The notes: generated by a model from the sequence alone, not told the origin. A stretch of DNA of 64,000 nucleotides from Flammula alnicola (GCA_015499995.1 JADNRV010000100.1:62001-126000); one strand, 5' to 3'; shown: positions 47,287-60,156, counted from the stretch's first letter. Program-made: numbers and translations.

Positions 47287-48944
47287 TCATCGATATCCTT
47301 GGTAACTTTCATAACTGGGCGGCTCCGCTGGCGGCTCAGAGGGGCCTGGCCTACCGCCTCCAGCGATCGATGCCCGCACAGCAGCGTAGGGATCCGCGTA
47401 TTGCATCGTGCGACTGACCATGGGCCCTCCCATGTCAGGCTCAGGAAGCAGAGGAGGGCCAGTGTTCGACCGCGCAGGCGAGTCTGTATTGTAGCCGCCC
47501 GCATACCCGCCAGGAGCCGCGTTGTACGCCTGCGTCGACGACCCAAAGCCGCTGGGCGCTGGATCAGAAAAGGCGCCGTAGGCATCCATGCTCGGCCGGC
47601 CGGCAGGCTGTTGGAGTGCGGGTGTGTAGGCTGAGGGCGGCACGCCTCCTGATTGCGACGGGGCGCCGGAGTACCGCTGTGGGTCGGCAAAAGGCGACTG
47701 GGCAGAGCCAGAGTTGTCGTATTGGCTTTCAGAGGCATTAGAGGAGGCTGTCCGGCGGACGGGTGGTACATGGGTATATGAGGCGTCTTCATCTTCCTCT
47801 CCTTCTTCCTCGTCGTGAGTGGTTTGAGGCCGCTGGAATGGAGGGTCTCTGTGCGCGTGAAGCTTTCCCGAGCGCCAGTCCAGGACCAGCATAACGAGAG
47901 AGGCAGCCCAGAAAGCTGCACACGAAACAGGATGATGAGCGATTGAGGCAATGGCCACACGAAATCGAACTTACCGAACGCAAGCCAAAAGAAGATAGCG
48001 CCGGCTTTTTTAGTACTACACCAACCAGGGAGACCGTTCTTGAACCCATCGCCCTTCCCTTCGGCGTGAGGATCATTAGCGGCATTTTTGCAGCCAGGTT
48101 GTGTCCACGCAGATATGGTTACAATGAAACTACGAAATGCAATATGTCAAACACCACCAAAAATATAGAGATGTCAAGTTACATACGCGATGAGCAAACT
48201 GAAGGTCACCCCCGCGCCAGTGAGAATGAACCCAACACGGACCTCTTTCATTGCGCGAGCGAGACGGATAAATTTGTCGTATTTCTCATAGGCAACTGGG
48301 ACGAAAAGCATGAAGGCCGAGAGGAACATGCCCGCGATGGAGACGAATAGAGCGAATCCTGAAAGGCCAGCTTCATTGGGAGAAACGGGGGGATTAGGAC
48401 GCGTCGAAAAACTTCAAGCAAACGAATTACGCACAAGGGCCGACACCCCATTTCGCCTGAAAGCTCGCTACGCCCGCGAAACACGCCATGGCGAGAAAGT
48501 TGAAGAATATTTGCGAGGCGTGGAGCACAATCGTAGGCTTTGAAACAATCATCTAAGAAGCGGGAAAAAGAGGATCAGAAATCGCGGATCGAGGAGAAAA
48601 GAACGGGCGCAGATAGACCCAGAGCCATATCACCCAAGCCACGGGAATGAGGAGCAGCAACGCGAGTTGACCTTGGTTGCCCATGAAGAGCGTAGCAAGA
48701 ACATTGAGACATTACGTAATTGGTGCTTCGGATAGAGATGTCCTGGTCACCGTACGTTGGCTGGGTGACGGCCAGAAGCCTAACGGCACTGGTGTGAAAG
48801 GTGAGAGAGCTAACGTACATCGTCGTCGGCTGCCATCATGCCATGGCCGCTGCCTATGCCGCCTGCAAGCGCGGTTGCAGGTTTGTGAGACCTGGACGGA
48901 GTAAGTTTGCTGGCAAGATCAGATATTCGGTCTAGAAGAGACAT
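47287..48944 (-). CDS. MARVEL-domain four-helix membrane protein
   Basis: From the ATG at 48944 the protein starts MSLLDRISDLASKLTPSRSH. Membrane segments follow in separate exons: LALLLLIPVAWVIWLWVYL, FFNLAMACFAGVASF-like, FALFVSIAGMFLSAFMLFV, VGFILTGAGVTFSLLI with SFIVTISAW, and AFWAASLVMLVLDWRSG. A long cytoplasmic tail rich in Pro, Ser, Gly, Ala and Tyr ends YESYQGYR, with PSYESY resembling PPxY-type adaptor sites. MARVEL proteins sit in specialised plasma-membrane domains (eisosome/MCC-like) in fungi. The closest type is the basidiomycete MARVEL family; yeast Nce102/Sur7 relatives are more distant. Confidence 0.82.
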
Positions 48945-49252
48945 TTTGGAGTAGGTTGTAGTTGTAGAAAAAGAAGAGATTGCCTGGTCGACACCGAGGA
49001 CGGCGAGCTGCGGGTGAGGTTTATGTCGAGACTTGTAACAGGAAAGCTGTGTTGTCCAAGTTGGACAAAAACGAACACGTGCCGCTCGCGGCTGCGCGTC
49101 GTTTCCAAGTACGATTCGCTCAGACTGGAATTGCATTCTGCTCTAACTTTCAAATATGTACCGAATCGAACGACAAAACATAGATAACTATTAGGATAAC
49201 TGTTCAACGTCAATCGAATATTATTCTAAGCCCCACAACCCTTTTCCTCTTT
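48945..49252. other. Spacer between MARVEL and mucin-like genes
   Basis: This 308-base spacer includes the 5' untranslated region of the MARVEL gene and the 3' end of the next minus-strand gene. Nothing further is recognised. Confidence 0.4.
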
Positions 49253-50464
49253 TTATCGCCCTGGATAGCCCCCGGGAGCACCTGCTCCTGGCTGTGGCGA
49301 CACAGCCCCACCATATGCCGCGTGTGGTCCTGGTGACATCCGTCCTCCGTAGGCCGCCTGCGGTCCAGGGGATGCTCTTCCTCCATATGCAGCCTGGGGT
49401 CCTGGACTTTGTCTGCCAGCAGCGTAATCGTACGGAGGTTCAGCGCCGTACGCAGCATTAGGTCCTGGGCTCATTCTCCCGCCAGCACTCATCTGGGTCA
49501 TAGGAATTGCTTCGCCGCCCCATTCCTGCGAACCAGGGGCTCCGTGCTCGATTGTTCCGGGTATAGGTCCACGGTAAGGATCATAGTACGCGCCCACAGC
49601 GCCAGGGTCGTCTCGGTAGGGTTGATTGGGATTCAAATGAGGCAATGGTGGCACGGCATAGGGATCTGGGCCGGTAGAGTTGAAATCTGGCGTAGAGTAA
49701 TTGTTTGACGGGACACGCGAAAGCGAGCCCTCTGAGCCTGTGTCGAACCCTGATCGACCTGTGTTCTTGACAGGAAGAGGATGAGAGTCGCTGGCGCCAG
49801 CTCCGTGTGTATTTAGATCGGGCCACTTGATGGCTTCATCTAGACAAAGAAAAATGAATTAGTTCAACAAAAAAAATGTTGGGTCGCGTGAAAGCAACGC
49901 ACTATCGTCGAAGTCTGAAAAGCGTTTCCTAGTGAATTTCCAGACAAAGAATGCTATGATGCCAATGAGAGCAACACCGCCTGCGACGGACAAGCCAACG
50001 ATTGAGCCCGTACCCAGACCACTGTCGCTGGAGGAAGTACCAGAAGAGGTTGCGGCTGGTGCAGAGGTGGTTGAGCTGGTTGAGGTGGTTGCTCCGGTGA
50101 TTGTTGTGGTGACATCTACTCCACTGCCTGTGATGACTTGGGGAGGTAACGAGGTCGTATCCGAAGGTGCAACGTTAGTGGTAGTGCTGGGCGGTGGGGT
50201 TGTTGTGGTAGTGGGCGGCGGAGATTGTGCAGTAGGTGTTGTTGTAGAGGATGCTGAGTTTGTTGGAGGCAAGGTTGTGGTGCTAGATGCGGGAGGTGCT
50301 GAGGTCGACGTGTCTGCGGCAGCAGTCGTCGATGTTGTTGGCGACTGGGAGGCTGGGGGTGGAGTGACTGAATTGGACTGGCGAGGAATCAGGTCTGCAT
50401 TAGCCTGGAGAGAAAAAAAGAGGAAAAGGAGAGAAGAAAAAAGAAAAGACTTGAGGACCCTCAT
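49253..50464 (-). CDS. Mucin-like single-pass membrane protein, possible wall-stress sensor
   Basis: The start at 50464 gives a signal peptide (MRVLKSFLFSSLLFLFFSLQ then ANADLIPRQ). A Ser/Thr/Pro-rich ectodomain of about 110 residues is likely heavily O-mannosylated. One membrane helix (SIVGLSVAGGVALIGIIAFF) is followed by a basic stop-transfer WKFTRKRFSDFDD. After an intron the cytoplasmic tail has NQPYRDDPGAVGAYYDPY and four imperfect AAYGGR-SPGPQ repeats. This is the plan of fungal Mid2/WSC-like sensors and of many agaricomycete surface proteins. It lacks a WSC cysteine domain, so Mid2-like is the better guess. The MARVEL gene lies next downstream on the same strand. Confidence 0.75.
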
Positions 50465-51423
50465 TAGCGTAGTGTAGAGAGAGGAGGACAAGTGATTTCA
50501 CAACTTTTGTTGCCTTAGAAAACGCACAGCCACTTTCCATCACTCAACATCTCTCCACTCTCTCTCATGGGCCGACCTGCATCGCCGGAATTTGGCTAGT
50601 TCAAGCCATCGTCCCAGTGGCCGGAATATGGCTAGATTCCTCCCTGATTCCGGCATTCCTGCAGCCTCGTTGCAGACACGCGGTCGCGCGACTGTGAACA
50701 ATCTTGTGGGTGAGCCTCCTCAATTCATTATACGTCTTCAAGATTCATGTCTAATTTAGGTCAGGAGATAACTGTACAGGGCATTGTGGCACCCTATGCC
50801 AGCCAGCGGAGGACGCAAACATAAATCTGTCTTAATGTTCAACAGCGAACCAACCGCTCTGTTACTAGGTTTTGCAGGCCGTCATCTTTCATTAATTGGC
50901 TTGTCTGGACGCTACACTTTTCTCGGTACTTATTCACCTCTCAATATAATACCGATTACGCACATCATTTGCAGTGATTTGTCCAGCCTTGAAGGTGTGA
51001 GGACTCGTCGGTCACAGTCCAGCCTACTGCCCCTTCTGTACATTCCTCAGTTTTCCCGAACTCTCCAATCTACTATGTGGCGCGCGACATCTTATCAAGT
51101 ATGGGAATCTCGCATTGCTATTGGTGATTCTCTTCCATGCGACCTTTGGGAATTCGCGACGACACCCTTCATTTCATACACCATCCCCAACCCTGGTGCC
51201 GCGGGTACTGGTCCAAGTAGACTTGTCATATATTCATGTGCGACAACACAGCCTAGCGGTCCAATTGCCCAAAACAAGATACAACTGTTCCGACCACTTT
51301 TTGTTATATAACATCCATGCTTTAGCTTGGCACGTGTGAGTTACGACCGCCCGACACCCATCCTTAATTGCCCCTCGTCCTCTATAGTCGCCAGATACCC
51401 CACCTCCACCATATACCACAAAG
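50465..51423. other. Long upstream region of zinc-finger gene 1
   Basis: These 959 bases separate divergent genes. A 175-codon plus-strand frame lies at 50784-51311, but it shows no domain, has stray composition and is not preserved in the homologous region before gene 2. I treat it as non-coding. The repeat at 50573-50690 is listed separately. Confidence 0.45.
50573..50690 (+). repeat. Upstream homology block, copy A
   Basis: It shares GACCTGC, CGGAATTTGG, CCGGAATATGGCTAGATTCC and GCCTCGTTGCAGACACG with copy B at 57582-57700, in the same order and spacing. It begins about 851 bases before the start codon of zinc-finger gene 1. Confidence 0.7.
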
Positions 51424-53364
51424 ATGCCATCTCCGTCGCCGAGACATCCGTCCCATTTCGCGCCATATAATGTCGATCCCCTGGGACTGGACCCCTGGTA
51501 TACACCGTCTCATAGAGAGAAAAAAGAAGGCTTGTTCATTTCGACCGGATTGACTAGAAACGACGATTACAGACCTTCGACACTATTAACTTCGCCCACA
51601 TCTGCCACGACCTCCACCGTGCCTACATGGCCAATTTCCGATCAAGAGACAGCTTCATTGGCAATGCCCCAGGCCGAGACAACTTTCCCCCTCTCACATG
51701 CGACAACATTGGCAAACTCTGACCAGCCATTGGCTTCGTCCAGGCTACCTAGTGAGGAAAGTCCGCATCACCCATCCCAGCGGGCTGAACGTAAGCACCA
51801 GGCTCATAGCGTTTCAAAGATGAGACTATTAATTTTTTTTTTCAATAGATTCACACTATCCCAGCACCGGTTTTTCTCCGTCATATCTGCCAACGACGAC
51901 ACAAATGGGGTTGGGCGCCGATCAAGACATATATTTTTGGCAAATGCAACGCGCTGAACTGAAGACTGGAAATTTCCTAGACAATGGCCCTCAATGTAAG
52001 TTACGATTTTACAGTGTTCTGTGTGCGGCTTGACAGAAACATCCCTTAGATCTTAACATTCCTTATAACCACTTGGGACAACCTTCCTCCCTCGCTCATT
52101 TAACACACAGCACAACACAGCCAATCGACTTACCCAGGGCTCTAAGGATGCCTCATGATCACGACACAAGGATGCGACCTCCTACACGTAAGTCACAAGT
52201 TAGACTGCCTTATATATAAGATGTTAATATTATAATGCGCTTCAGGCCCTCTATACCCTCATTCCACGGCCACAGCTTCCGACGTCACATTTATATTACC
52301 ATCCAGCTCTGCATCGTCAATCCCTCTGCTCGAACAGCCCTCCCACTTCGAAGGACATGGTGACCTGTCGTTCGAACAATTCCTGCCCGATGTACAGCTT
52401 CTATGGTCCTCTTCCCAAAATCCCCAGCCAATCGTGTCGCCGTCCCAACTTCCAGATCAGGGATTTGCCGACATGCGCATGCCTCTCTCATCCGATTTCG
52501 CCTCGCTTGATTCAGGGTTTTCTAACTATGCCGCCCCCGGCGACCCCATGCGACCAGGTCGTCGCCTCGGTACTCCTGTCATCACTGTTCATCCCAGTAA
52601 TACTAAGCGAGATCCTTGCGCTGGTCAGCATCCATTTTTTTTTTTGGTATCTATCCATGTTCACTCCTAATGCTCTCATAGTAATCCGGGCTCCCACACG
52701 CCGAGATTACCACGAAGGAACGTCCGTATTATTCACGGAAACGAGTTCCAGGATTTTGGTGGAAGACAGCGCAAGGCCGGAACCCATTTCTATGAGCGCA
52801 GTCCCACGCCCGCCCATTGGCTCTTTGCCTCCAAGACAAGAGCTTCCAAATGTTGGCGTGGCTTCCAGCGCCACTGACATTGGAATCCATCGAACCTCCA
52901 AAGCAACCAAGCTCTGTTTGTTGAACTTCATTACGCTTCGCCGTAAGACGCTGGACTTGAGTGACCTCGAAAGCGTTCAACAAGCGTTCAAGCAATACCT
53001 CATACAATCAGCCCCAGATGGAAATGCCGCCGACATAGAGCAACTCTTCGGCAACGTCAAGCATGACGTGGGTACCACGGCTGGACGACAGGAAAGGGAT
53101 AAAAAGAAAATCCACGAAACCTTATATTATTGCTGTTTCCCACATTGCCCGTCGAATTTTACACGTCGACATGGCCTCGAAAGTGAGTGAACATCCTCCA
53201 AGATGAACTCCAGACAGATATCAACCAGTTTCTTTCCAGACCATCTAGCTGCTCACCTTGGCGTGACGCCTCGAAGATGTGCATTCTGTAAGAAATGCCT
53301 CTCAGTATCCTCGTTCAAACGCCACCAAGATAACTGTCGTTTGAAACCTCCCGACAGACGATGA
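51424..53364 (+). CDS. Disordered protein with C-terminal C2H2 plus C2HC fingers (copy 1)
   Basis: This is a putative transcription factor of an uncharacterised agaricomycete family. The start MPSPSPRHPSHFAPYNVDP opens about 450 residues of Ser/Pro/Thr-rich, mostly disordered sequence in several exons. The last two exons hold the fingers. The first is YCCFPHCPSNFTRRHGLENH, then LAAH, a C-x4-C-x12-H-x3-H C2H2 finger split by an intron after GLE. The second is CAFCKKCLSVSSFKRHQDNC, a C-x2-C-x11-H-x3-C finger. An intron around 52620-52680 keeps the frame. Two related genes lie downstream at 58470 and 61497. A nuclear, DNA-binding role is inferred only from the fingers. Confidence 0.75.
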
Positions 53365-56125
53365 AGGATTTGCCGAAGGACACACGGATTTATACCCTTG
53401 CCATTTATACCCTCCAAATTGCCCATGTCTCCAAGCCGGAGGTCTTCTACGTGCTCATCGATATCCGTTAATCCTTGGACTACGCACATGTAACTTATTT
53501 TTCAACAATTGCGGACAAGCCTGGAACTTTGGTTGCGATTTTAACTTCATTAGGACTTTACCTAGTTATATCACCTCGCCGTTAGCGTAGTGGAATATTG
53601 GAGGAATGGCGGGAATATAGAAAGAATAAGGAATAAACAGCACATACCGGCATGTTTAGGTCCTCTATCATTCAACGAAAGTGATCAACTTGCTTGTGAA
53701 GGCTGAAACGCGCACAAAATTGCTCGAGAGGGAAGTCTTCCTCATCATCTTATGCCCCAGTATTTGCTCTTATACTCATTCAACCGGGCGCCGCTACCTG
53801 TGATAGGCGTATCATTTGACGGATGCAGATGTCCTCCTGAGTCCGGCTAAAGTCAGAACCACTGCTCTCAAATTTGTATACTTCCATACCAGCGCTTCGA
53901 TCTACCATGTAGCAGGCAGCACGGATCTGAATTCAGTACTTCATTAATACGCGTACTCTCCTAGTATCCGGCATCTTAATTACTTGCCTATCTACACAAC
54001 GTTAAGTGCTGTGCGACGAAACACGGATTCCACGGGCTTCAGACCTTGGCGTTGAGGCTAGAGAGCACCTTGGACTGGCGTCGTGGTGCAAACTTGGCAG
54101 TTGGATACGGGTACAATCGACTTAGTCTTAGTATCGCTACACCAGGCGCATCTGGCAGCAAGATGTCATTCTGGCCGGCGATCAATGCATTTTGAACAGC
54201 AAGTCAATGAAGGTGGATACTTGTTTTTTGGTGCACGTCAGGTCATACTTAAATGATGGCTAATTAAATATGATTGTTCTTCCCAGACAATGCGATATAC
54301 CACGTTCCGGTTCTGGTGAGTTCTATTGACCCGCCGACCGGCACGAGCCACACTGCCCAGACACTGACATGCACTGCTCCAGCTGTAAATTGCAGTGCCG
54401 CAGCCTTTCCCAACGAAGGTCAGCCACGTGATGCCTTTAGACGGGCGCTTAAATCAAGCTATACCCTATTATGTCTATCCTGTTTTGGCCATTCTGGGGG
54501 AGGAGTATTCCATCGGAATGCTCTGCTAATAGTCACTGCATCCACACAGCCTATCTGTTTTTTTTTTAACTTTCCGCTTCGTTTCCGACTCTCTATTAAA
54601 AATAGTGACACCGTTGACACCCACACTCCACTCCATCGACGAGTCAAACACACCCTTTCAGTTACTTTCTTGAAGAATCCAACTAGCCCTGCATAAAATG
54701 CTTTGCGGCTGGGTATAATTATAGGGAGATCTGACTCAGAAGCAACATAATGACGCGCTCTCCCCTGCACATACCTTCCACCCTCCCAATGTTTCCCTCC
54801 TCCCGCAACGCAGATTTTCCGCCTGAAAACAAGTTAGCATACGCATAAAACTCTTTCGAATAAATGAGAGCTGACGTCGTTGATAATTTCGACGATAACG
54901 ACATCTGCATCCACATCGAACGAGGGCAGTAAGCGCCGAAGAATGTCCAGAATTCTCAAGTAACGTTGTTTACTTTGCACCCTAGATCCCGAAGAAGTTC
55001 CCCATGTGACTGATGAATACTTCGACGACGAATTCTATTTTTAATATCGCTGTTTATCAGAAGATGGCAGCAGGTTCAATGCCCGAGCGCAGTGTAGTGG
55101 ACGGAGAGGTAGCTCCCTTCCCGTCTTCATTTGAATGTCTATGCTCTTCAGCACCACGTAACACACACATTGTCGCCACCTTCCCCAGAGCTACTACATG
55201 AGGCACTTATGTTTTTCATTTTTCCTTGCATTTTTCACACCCTCGTAGACTTTCTCACAACATCTCTCTGTCTCTCCTCCATTTATTTATTTGGGTCAAG
55301 CGCCAACCCTTCTTGAGCTCCACCTCCCAGCAGACGGCGATATGTGTCCTCATTGGATGTGAGGCTGGAGCTGCATGTCCGGTGGTTCAGCTGCAGAAGG
55401 AAGGCATTACCGAAGCCTGAGATCAGTGACAAGAGATACGGCGAACAATGAAAAGGCAAGGCGATGAGCCACAGATGATGGTTGCCAGTGATTGGGACAA
55501 CTGCTCGAAGCAACGAGTAAGGGAGATATTTTGCTAGTGCATTTCCGTGCCTCCTTGGTGCATCCAGGTATTTTTTATTTAGGCTCATATGTACTATTGT
55601 ACTACATTAGTTTGCTTATTTTCTTGCAGATATGAAAAATGCACGATCAATTAAGCGCCCATGACTTCGAGGATAATCTGCAAGTGAATCTCACTGATCA
55701 TCAGGGTCCGGGGATCTCTTGCAAGTACTTTGCAAGTACTATCCATATTCTTTTTTTCTGTTAATCCAGTGGACCTTATATTTTAAAAACTCTGTTGCGC
55801 ATCAAAGCCCCGCTCCACCCAAGGACGACCAATTTTGCTGGCCACTTTCGACCCGCCGAGCGAACTCCGAGTTCGCCGGGGAATCTTTTCTTGCTCGGTC
55901 AATCACAATTTAGAGTGAACAGATCCTAAACATCATGATGATATTTACCGTAGACTCGATTAGCACTATCACCCAGTTAATTAGTACAAGCTCGGTCATC
56001 CTCCCAAATAGCTATAGTCACTAAAACCGCGCAAGATTTGCTTGTTTACGATGATGTAGCTTCATTTCGCCGCAACTCAATAACAGGTCAAACCGTGCAG
56101 ATGTTTTGGTTAAAATTGTTGCCCA
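53365..56125. other. 2.8 kb region without a recognisable gene
   Basis: Short open frames occur (for example 54274-54696) but none shows a domain, a credible start or clear splice-joined continuation. The composition is ordinary. GCAAGTACTTTGCAAGTACT near 55720 is a small tandem duplication. Relics of a further zinc-finger copy were looked for and not found. Confidence 0.4.
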
Positions 56126-57270
56126 TTAACCATCGTAGTCCCTAATTCCAGCATTATGGAACTGGCTTTCCAGGGCTTCCTCTTCTTCCAATCCGTGAAA
56201 TTCGATCGATTTCTGAAGCAAGTCTTCGTGATAAAATCTCTTATCTATTTTTAATTTGATCCCCTTTTCAATTAGCAATGGCATTCTTTTGAAGGTGTCT
56301 TCGTCGATGGCGATATGATTGTCGTCGTCCGTTGGACGAATGCTGAGAGCCACAGAGCACAAAGGCCGTCGATGAGGATTGTCGATGTCATTAGGAGAGC
56401 CGGAAATATCAAGCACCAAGTTCCAGTCTCAACACTTCCTGGCTCCAAATATCATAGATTGAAGTCGAGGAAAAAAGGAGTCTTCGGCCTCCGTGTTGGC
56501 GCCCGGGAGCGTCGAAGGCCGAGAGAAGCAACGTAAAATGTTTGCTGTAACATCGAAATCACAAGTGAATGACAATGTCAGTTTGAGATGGTTCAGCGTA
56601 GGAGTCGCTCGAGAAATAAGGTCCAGATCTCTATCGCCAATGTCCACATGCAGTCCAGAGCCAGAAGAAAAACGACGTCAAACTTTCGGTTGGTAATTCT
56701 TCACCCTCAAAATACGAGTTGGAATACCTTTTTAAGGAGGGAAGCGAAGTGTTGTAGAAATCAGCAAAATGGTCACCAGCGTTCAGCTCGAGGTGCTGAA
56801 GAGAAGTTTGTAATATTGGCTCATGAGGTGCTTGAAACCGATTTGGCGCTCTGTGAACATCCCATAACCATAACTGACAGTGTGCTACATGGTGTTCTTC
56901 GAATGAGTTCCAGACATTCGTCGATGGCGAGCTAATCAGCTCCCATATGAGTGAGATTATTCCACTCAATATAGACTGAGTCGAGCTTGGTGTGTGAGAT
57001 CTCGACTGTCGCTGGTTTCGCCTAAAGCACGATCAATGGAGTCGTCAGCAACGCAGAGCTGGAAGGTCTCCGACGCAATTTCTGGAGGCATTCAGGGGAT
57101 AAGGCAGTTGTGATTGGCGTTGATGTTTGACTACGAGGCTCTTCCTTTCGCGATCTGGCCTTCAAGGTCTGCCAGTTGCTTGCATGGACTGCAGGGGTCG
57201 CAATTGACAATTTTCTATGGAAAGTCCGTGTCGTAGATGGACAAGCCATCGGGATTTCCACAGAGGGCAC
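56126..57270 (-). pseudogene. Decayed F-box/LRR gene
   Basis: Minus-strand pieces in several frames match the usual agaricomycete F-box/LRR plan: LADLEGQIAKGRAS (leading helix), MPPEIASETFQLCVA (F-box), then LQHLELNAGDHFADFYNTSL, RATPTLNHLKLTLSFTCDFD and a C-terminal segment RMPLLIEKGIKLKI that ends NAGIRDYDG. Stop codons lie between the leading helix and the F-box, and the frame changes at least twice. It is therefore likely dead. Confidence 0.6.
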
Positions 57271-58469
57271 AGAGTGCCATCATCGATCATGGGGTGCACA
57301 GCAGTCACGGACTATGTAGTATGCAGCGGAAAAACCTGCGTCTCACGAAAGTTGTTCAATCACCACCTAGTTTTAAAGGATAGATCTCACCTTCAACTCG
57401 GAAGTTCCAAAGGTCCATATGAGTCACCTGGCAAGACTTGCCCGGCATATCTTGCCGGCTTTTATGTAAGTTTGTTGTGCAAAGACTTCTGGGTAATCGT
57501 GAGAATTACAACATATCTCCACTATCACTTGAACTAGTACTCTCTCGATGATACTTATGAAATATACGCTTTTGAATCGTTGACCTGCGTGGTCGGAATT
57601 TGGGTCGTTCACACCACCGTCGCCGTCACCGGAATTTTGCTAGATTCCCTCTCATTCCGTACCTCTGCTCGCGCCTCGTTGCAGACACGGATCACGCCAG
57701 TCCTACCAAATCAAAAATCGTGAGGTGCTTCGATTCATGATCATCTTCAACGTGTTCTAAATCCTATTCAATTCAGGGCTGATATGGCACTCCATCCCAG
57801 AACTCCATCCTAGACGGCCCATGATACTAAGCTGATCGTGAATGCATGTCAAGTTGATGCATTCGCAGAATGCTCGGAAACGAGCCTGCACATCGCGTCT
57901 GCCGTTCCTCAGTGGGTCCTGGACTGGACATTGCTCATTAGCCAGGCTGTCGGGATGCAGCGCCTTTCGCTATAATCGCCCATGCAATTCCAGATACGCA
58001 CGACATTTGCGCAGTCTTATTCTCAAAAGCCCCCGTCACAAATCATAAACCCTCCAAAATGGCCAGAACTCCTTCATGTCGCATGCCGTGATAGCACATA
58101 AGCCTGATTCTGTCATTCTTTGGTGTCCTCGATATGGGCTTGCACCGGTTTCGGGTCTGGTCCCTCTCAGAAATTGCCTTACGCAGCCGAACCCCCCATT
58201 TTGTATCTTCCATCCGTTCTCATGACGGTGCCACACACTCACTCTACTTGCGATGGGAATTCGTTGCGCACAGCCAAGTGGCCGTGCCCCCTACCGAATC
58301 CGCACAAATGCTGTAAAAGTCAAATTTACATAAACCAGCTTCTTCATCGTGTGTTTTTCGAGTTTTTCCTGTACATACACTGCATTGCCGTACGTTCCTT
58401 TCTGACTACTTTCTCATTTGAAATTCAGTTCAGAGCCTCCTTTGCACTCTCGCCACAGCTACATACGCT
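57271..58469. other. Upstream region of zinc-finger gene 2
   Basis: This region contains copy B of the upstream homology block and further short stretches resembling the region before gene 1, such as the CGCACAGCCAAGTGGCCG area near 58266 compared with ACACAGCCTAGCGGTCC near 51246. No gene is supported. Confidence 0.45.
57582..57700 (+). repeat. Upstream homology block, copy B
   Basis: This matches copy A at 50573-50690 and begins about 888 bases before the start codon of zinc-finger gene 2. Shared words include CGGAATTTGG, GCTAGATTCC and GCCTCGTTGCAGACACG. Confidence 0.7.
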
Positions 58470-60156
58470 ATGCACCCAACCCGACCATCGCCTTTCTCTC
58501 AAACGGTCCCGTACTCCACAGGCTCTTGGTTTACGTCTTCTTTCAGGAAACCAGGGATCTCTCCTACAAGCAGTGAGTCGTGTTACTATGTGTGCTATGA
58601 ATGGCATTAACGAAAACAGATCCGTCACCCTTTTGTAGTGATGATTCTGCGTCGAGCGTTGGCGTCCCCCCATCTTCATCGTGGAGGTTTCCCGACCAGA
58701 GAGAGCAACAAAACCCAACACCCCAATCTGATTGTCAGTGCCTATCAGATATCAATTCACCCGATACTAACACAATAAAAATTCCTTAGACTATGCTAAT
58801 GCTTGTTATAGCGACACCCAAACTAACGGCATCGCGACAACGCGGTCGAACCTTTTCGAGCAGCCTATAGAAGTGTCAGCCTCGCAGAACCCTTATCATG
58901 AACATCAGAGTCTCGTGGGTCAGAGACGTCAGTCCTAATTTCCACGCCTCCTATCAATGATTGTAACAAGAAATTTTTATTATAGAATATGCCCATACTG
59001 GTCAACCTCATGTCTCGACGACATTCAGGCTTGTCCAAGCCATGGATCCACCTTCAGCCTACGAAGAAAGAGGAATATCGATATGGGATGCCGGGCAGCC
59101 AGTTACCCTTGTCCCTCAGCCATCGTCGGAGAATACGTGGCCAACTTCGAGAGTCGCCCAAGTAACGGCTCCATCCGCACAAACTCTTGACCAGGCCCTG
59201 CCCGGCCGTTCTTTATGTGGGTTACGATTTAAGCATGAGCTGTGTGCGCATCATGTTAACCAATGCATAGCCCATCTGCCTCCTGGATACTATGGCGATT
59301 TTGTTTGGTATCCAGCGCCTGCTGTCCTTCGACCAACTTATGCCGAAGGACCATACGGTCTTTCTGCCAACCCTCATATGCGACCTTCCGAACCGTTTCC
59401 GCCCCACAACCACTACTCCACCGGCCAGTTTCCCCAGTCATTCTCTCGCTTCCTTATTTACATCTAACACATCTTTTGATTACACAGTGCCCTCATTTTC
59501 TAACCAGTTTGACCCGAGCTTCTCTTTCTCGACGCATGGAATGGGTGACCGCATCGTGGTAGAGAACCTTGGATTTCCTGCTCGCGTCTCCGTGAAAGGC
59601 ATACCATCTCCACCTACTAGTTCGTCTTCAAGGAGGCCTCATGGGCAGCAAACGTTGGCCACAGCCGGGGTGACTATGGGCATCGCCAATATACGTAGGA
59701 CCAGCGGAACAAACGAGGGTACCGCCATCGATGCCACTTTTCGGTCCTTAGGCGTTTCAAGGCCCCCAAACTTGGAAGCCACGGCTGCGTCTCGCGTAGG
59801 AGCCACTGGGACACCGCAATGCTCCAGCGAAGACACCAAGAGGGTCGTTGGTACCTCAGCCGGGCGCCGCGCAGGCATAGAGCGCAGAAAGGGCAAGGCC
59901 AAATTCTTCTGTGACTTCGAAGGCTGTCCTTCTAGCTTCACCCGTAGGCACAACTACGACTGTGAGCGAATCACCTTCAGTAACAAATACCTGTCTAACG
60001 GTCTTCCTGTTAGTCCATCTGAAATCTCATCAGGGAATTACCGTTACATGCGGACGCTGTTATAAGACCTTAGCAGCATCCTCGCTCAAGCGCCACGAGA
60101 AAACTTGCAAAGGCTCTCGCGAGGAGCTTCAGGCGTCCTCTGACGCCATGAAGTGA
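58470..60156 (+). CDS. Disordered protein with C-terminal C2H2 plus C2HC fingers (copy 2)
   Basis: A member of the same family as the gene at 51424. Exon 1 is MHPTRPSPFSQTVPYSTGSW; others include NPSPFCSDDSASSVGVPPSS, QAMDPPSAYEERGISIWDAG and a long exon ending ERRKGKAKFFCDFEGCPSSF. The first finger is CDFEGCPSSFTRRHNYDFHL, then KSH (C-x4-C-x12-H-x3-H), split by an intron between Asp and Phe, as in copy 1. The second finger is CGRCYKTLAASSLKRHEKTC. The protein ends SREELQASSDAMK. Low-complexity parts align poorly with copy 1, while the fingers and their splice site are conserved. Confidence 0.75.

Noticed and set aside
49932..50477. 181-codon plus-strand frame opposite the mucin-like gene
   Set aside because: This is the Val/Gly-rich antisense shadow of the Thr/Ser/Pro-rich ectodomain, whose strand has a signal peptide, membrane helix and matching exon.
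50784..51311. 175-codon plus-strand open frame upstream of zinc-finger gene 1
   Set aside because: It has no domain, no splice continuation, and no matching frame in the homologous region before gene 2, so it is probably promoter or leader sequence open by chance.
54274..54696. 140-codon plus-strand frame between zinc-finger genes 1 and 2
   Set aside because: There is no ATG in good context and no domain, and it does not resemble the neighbouring finger genes.
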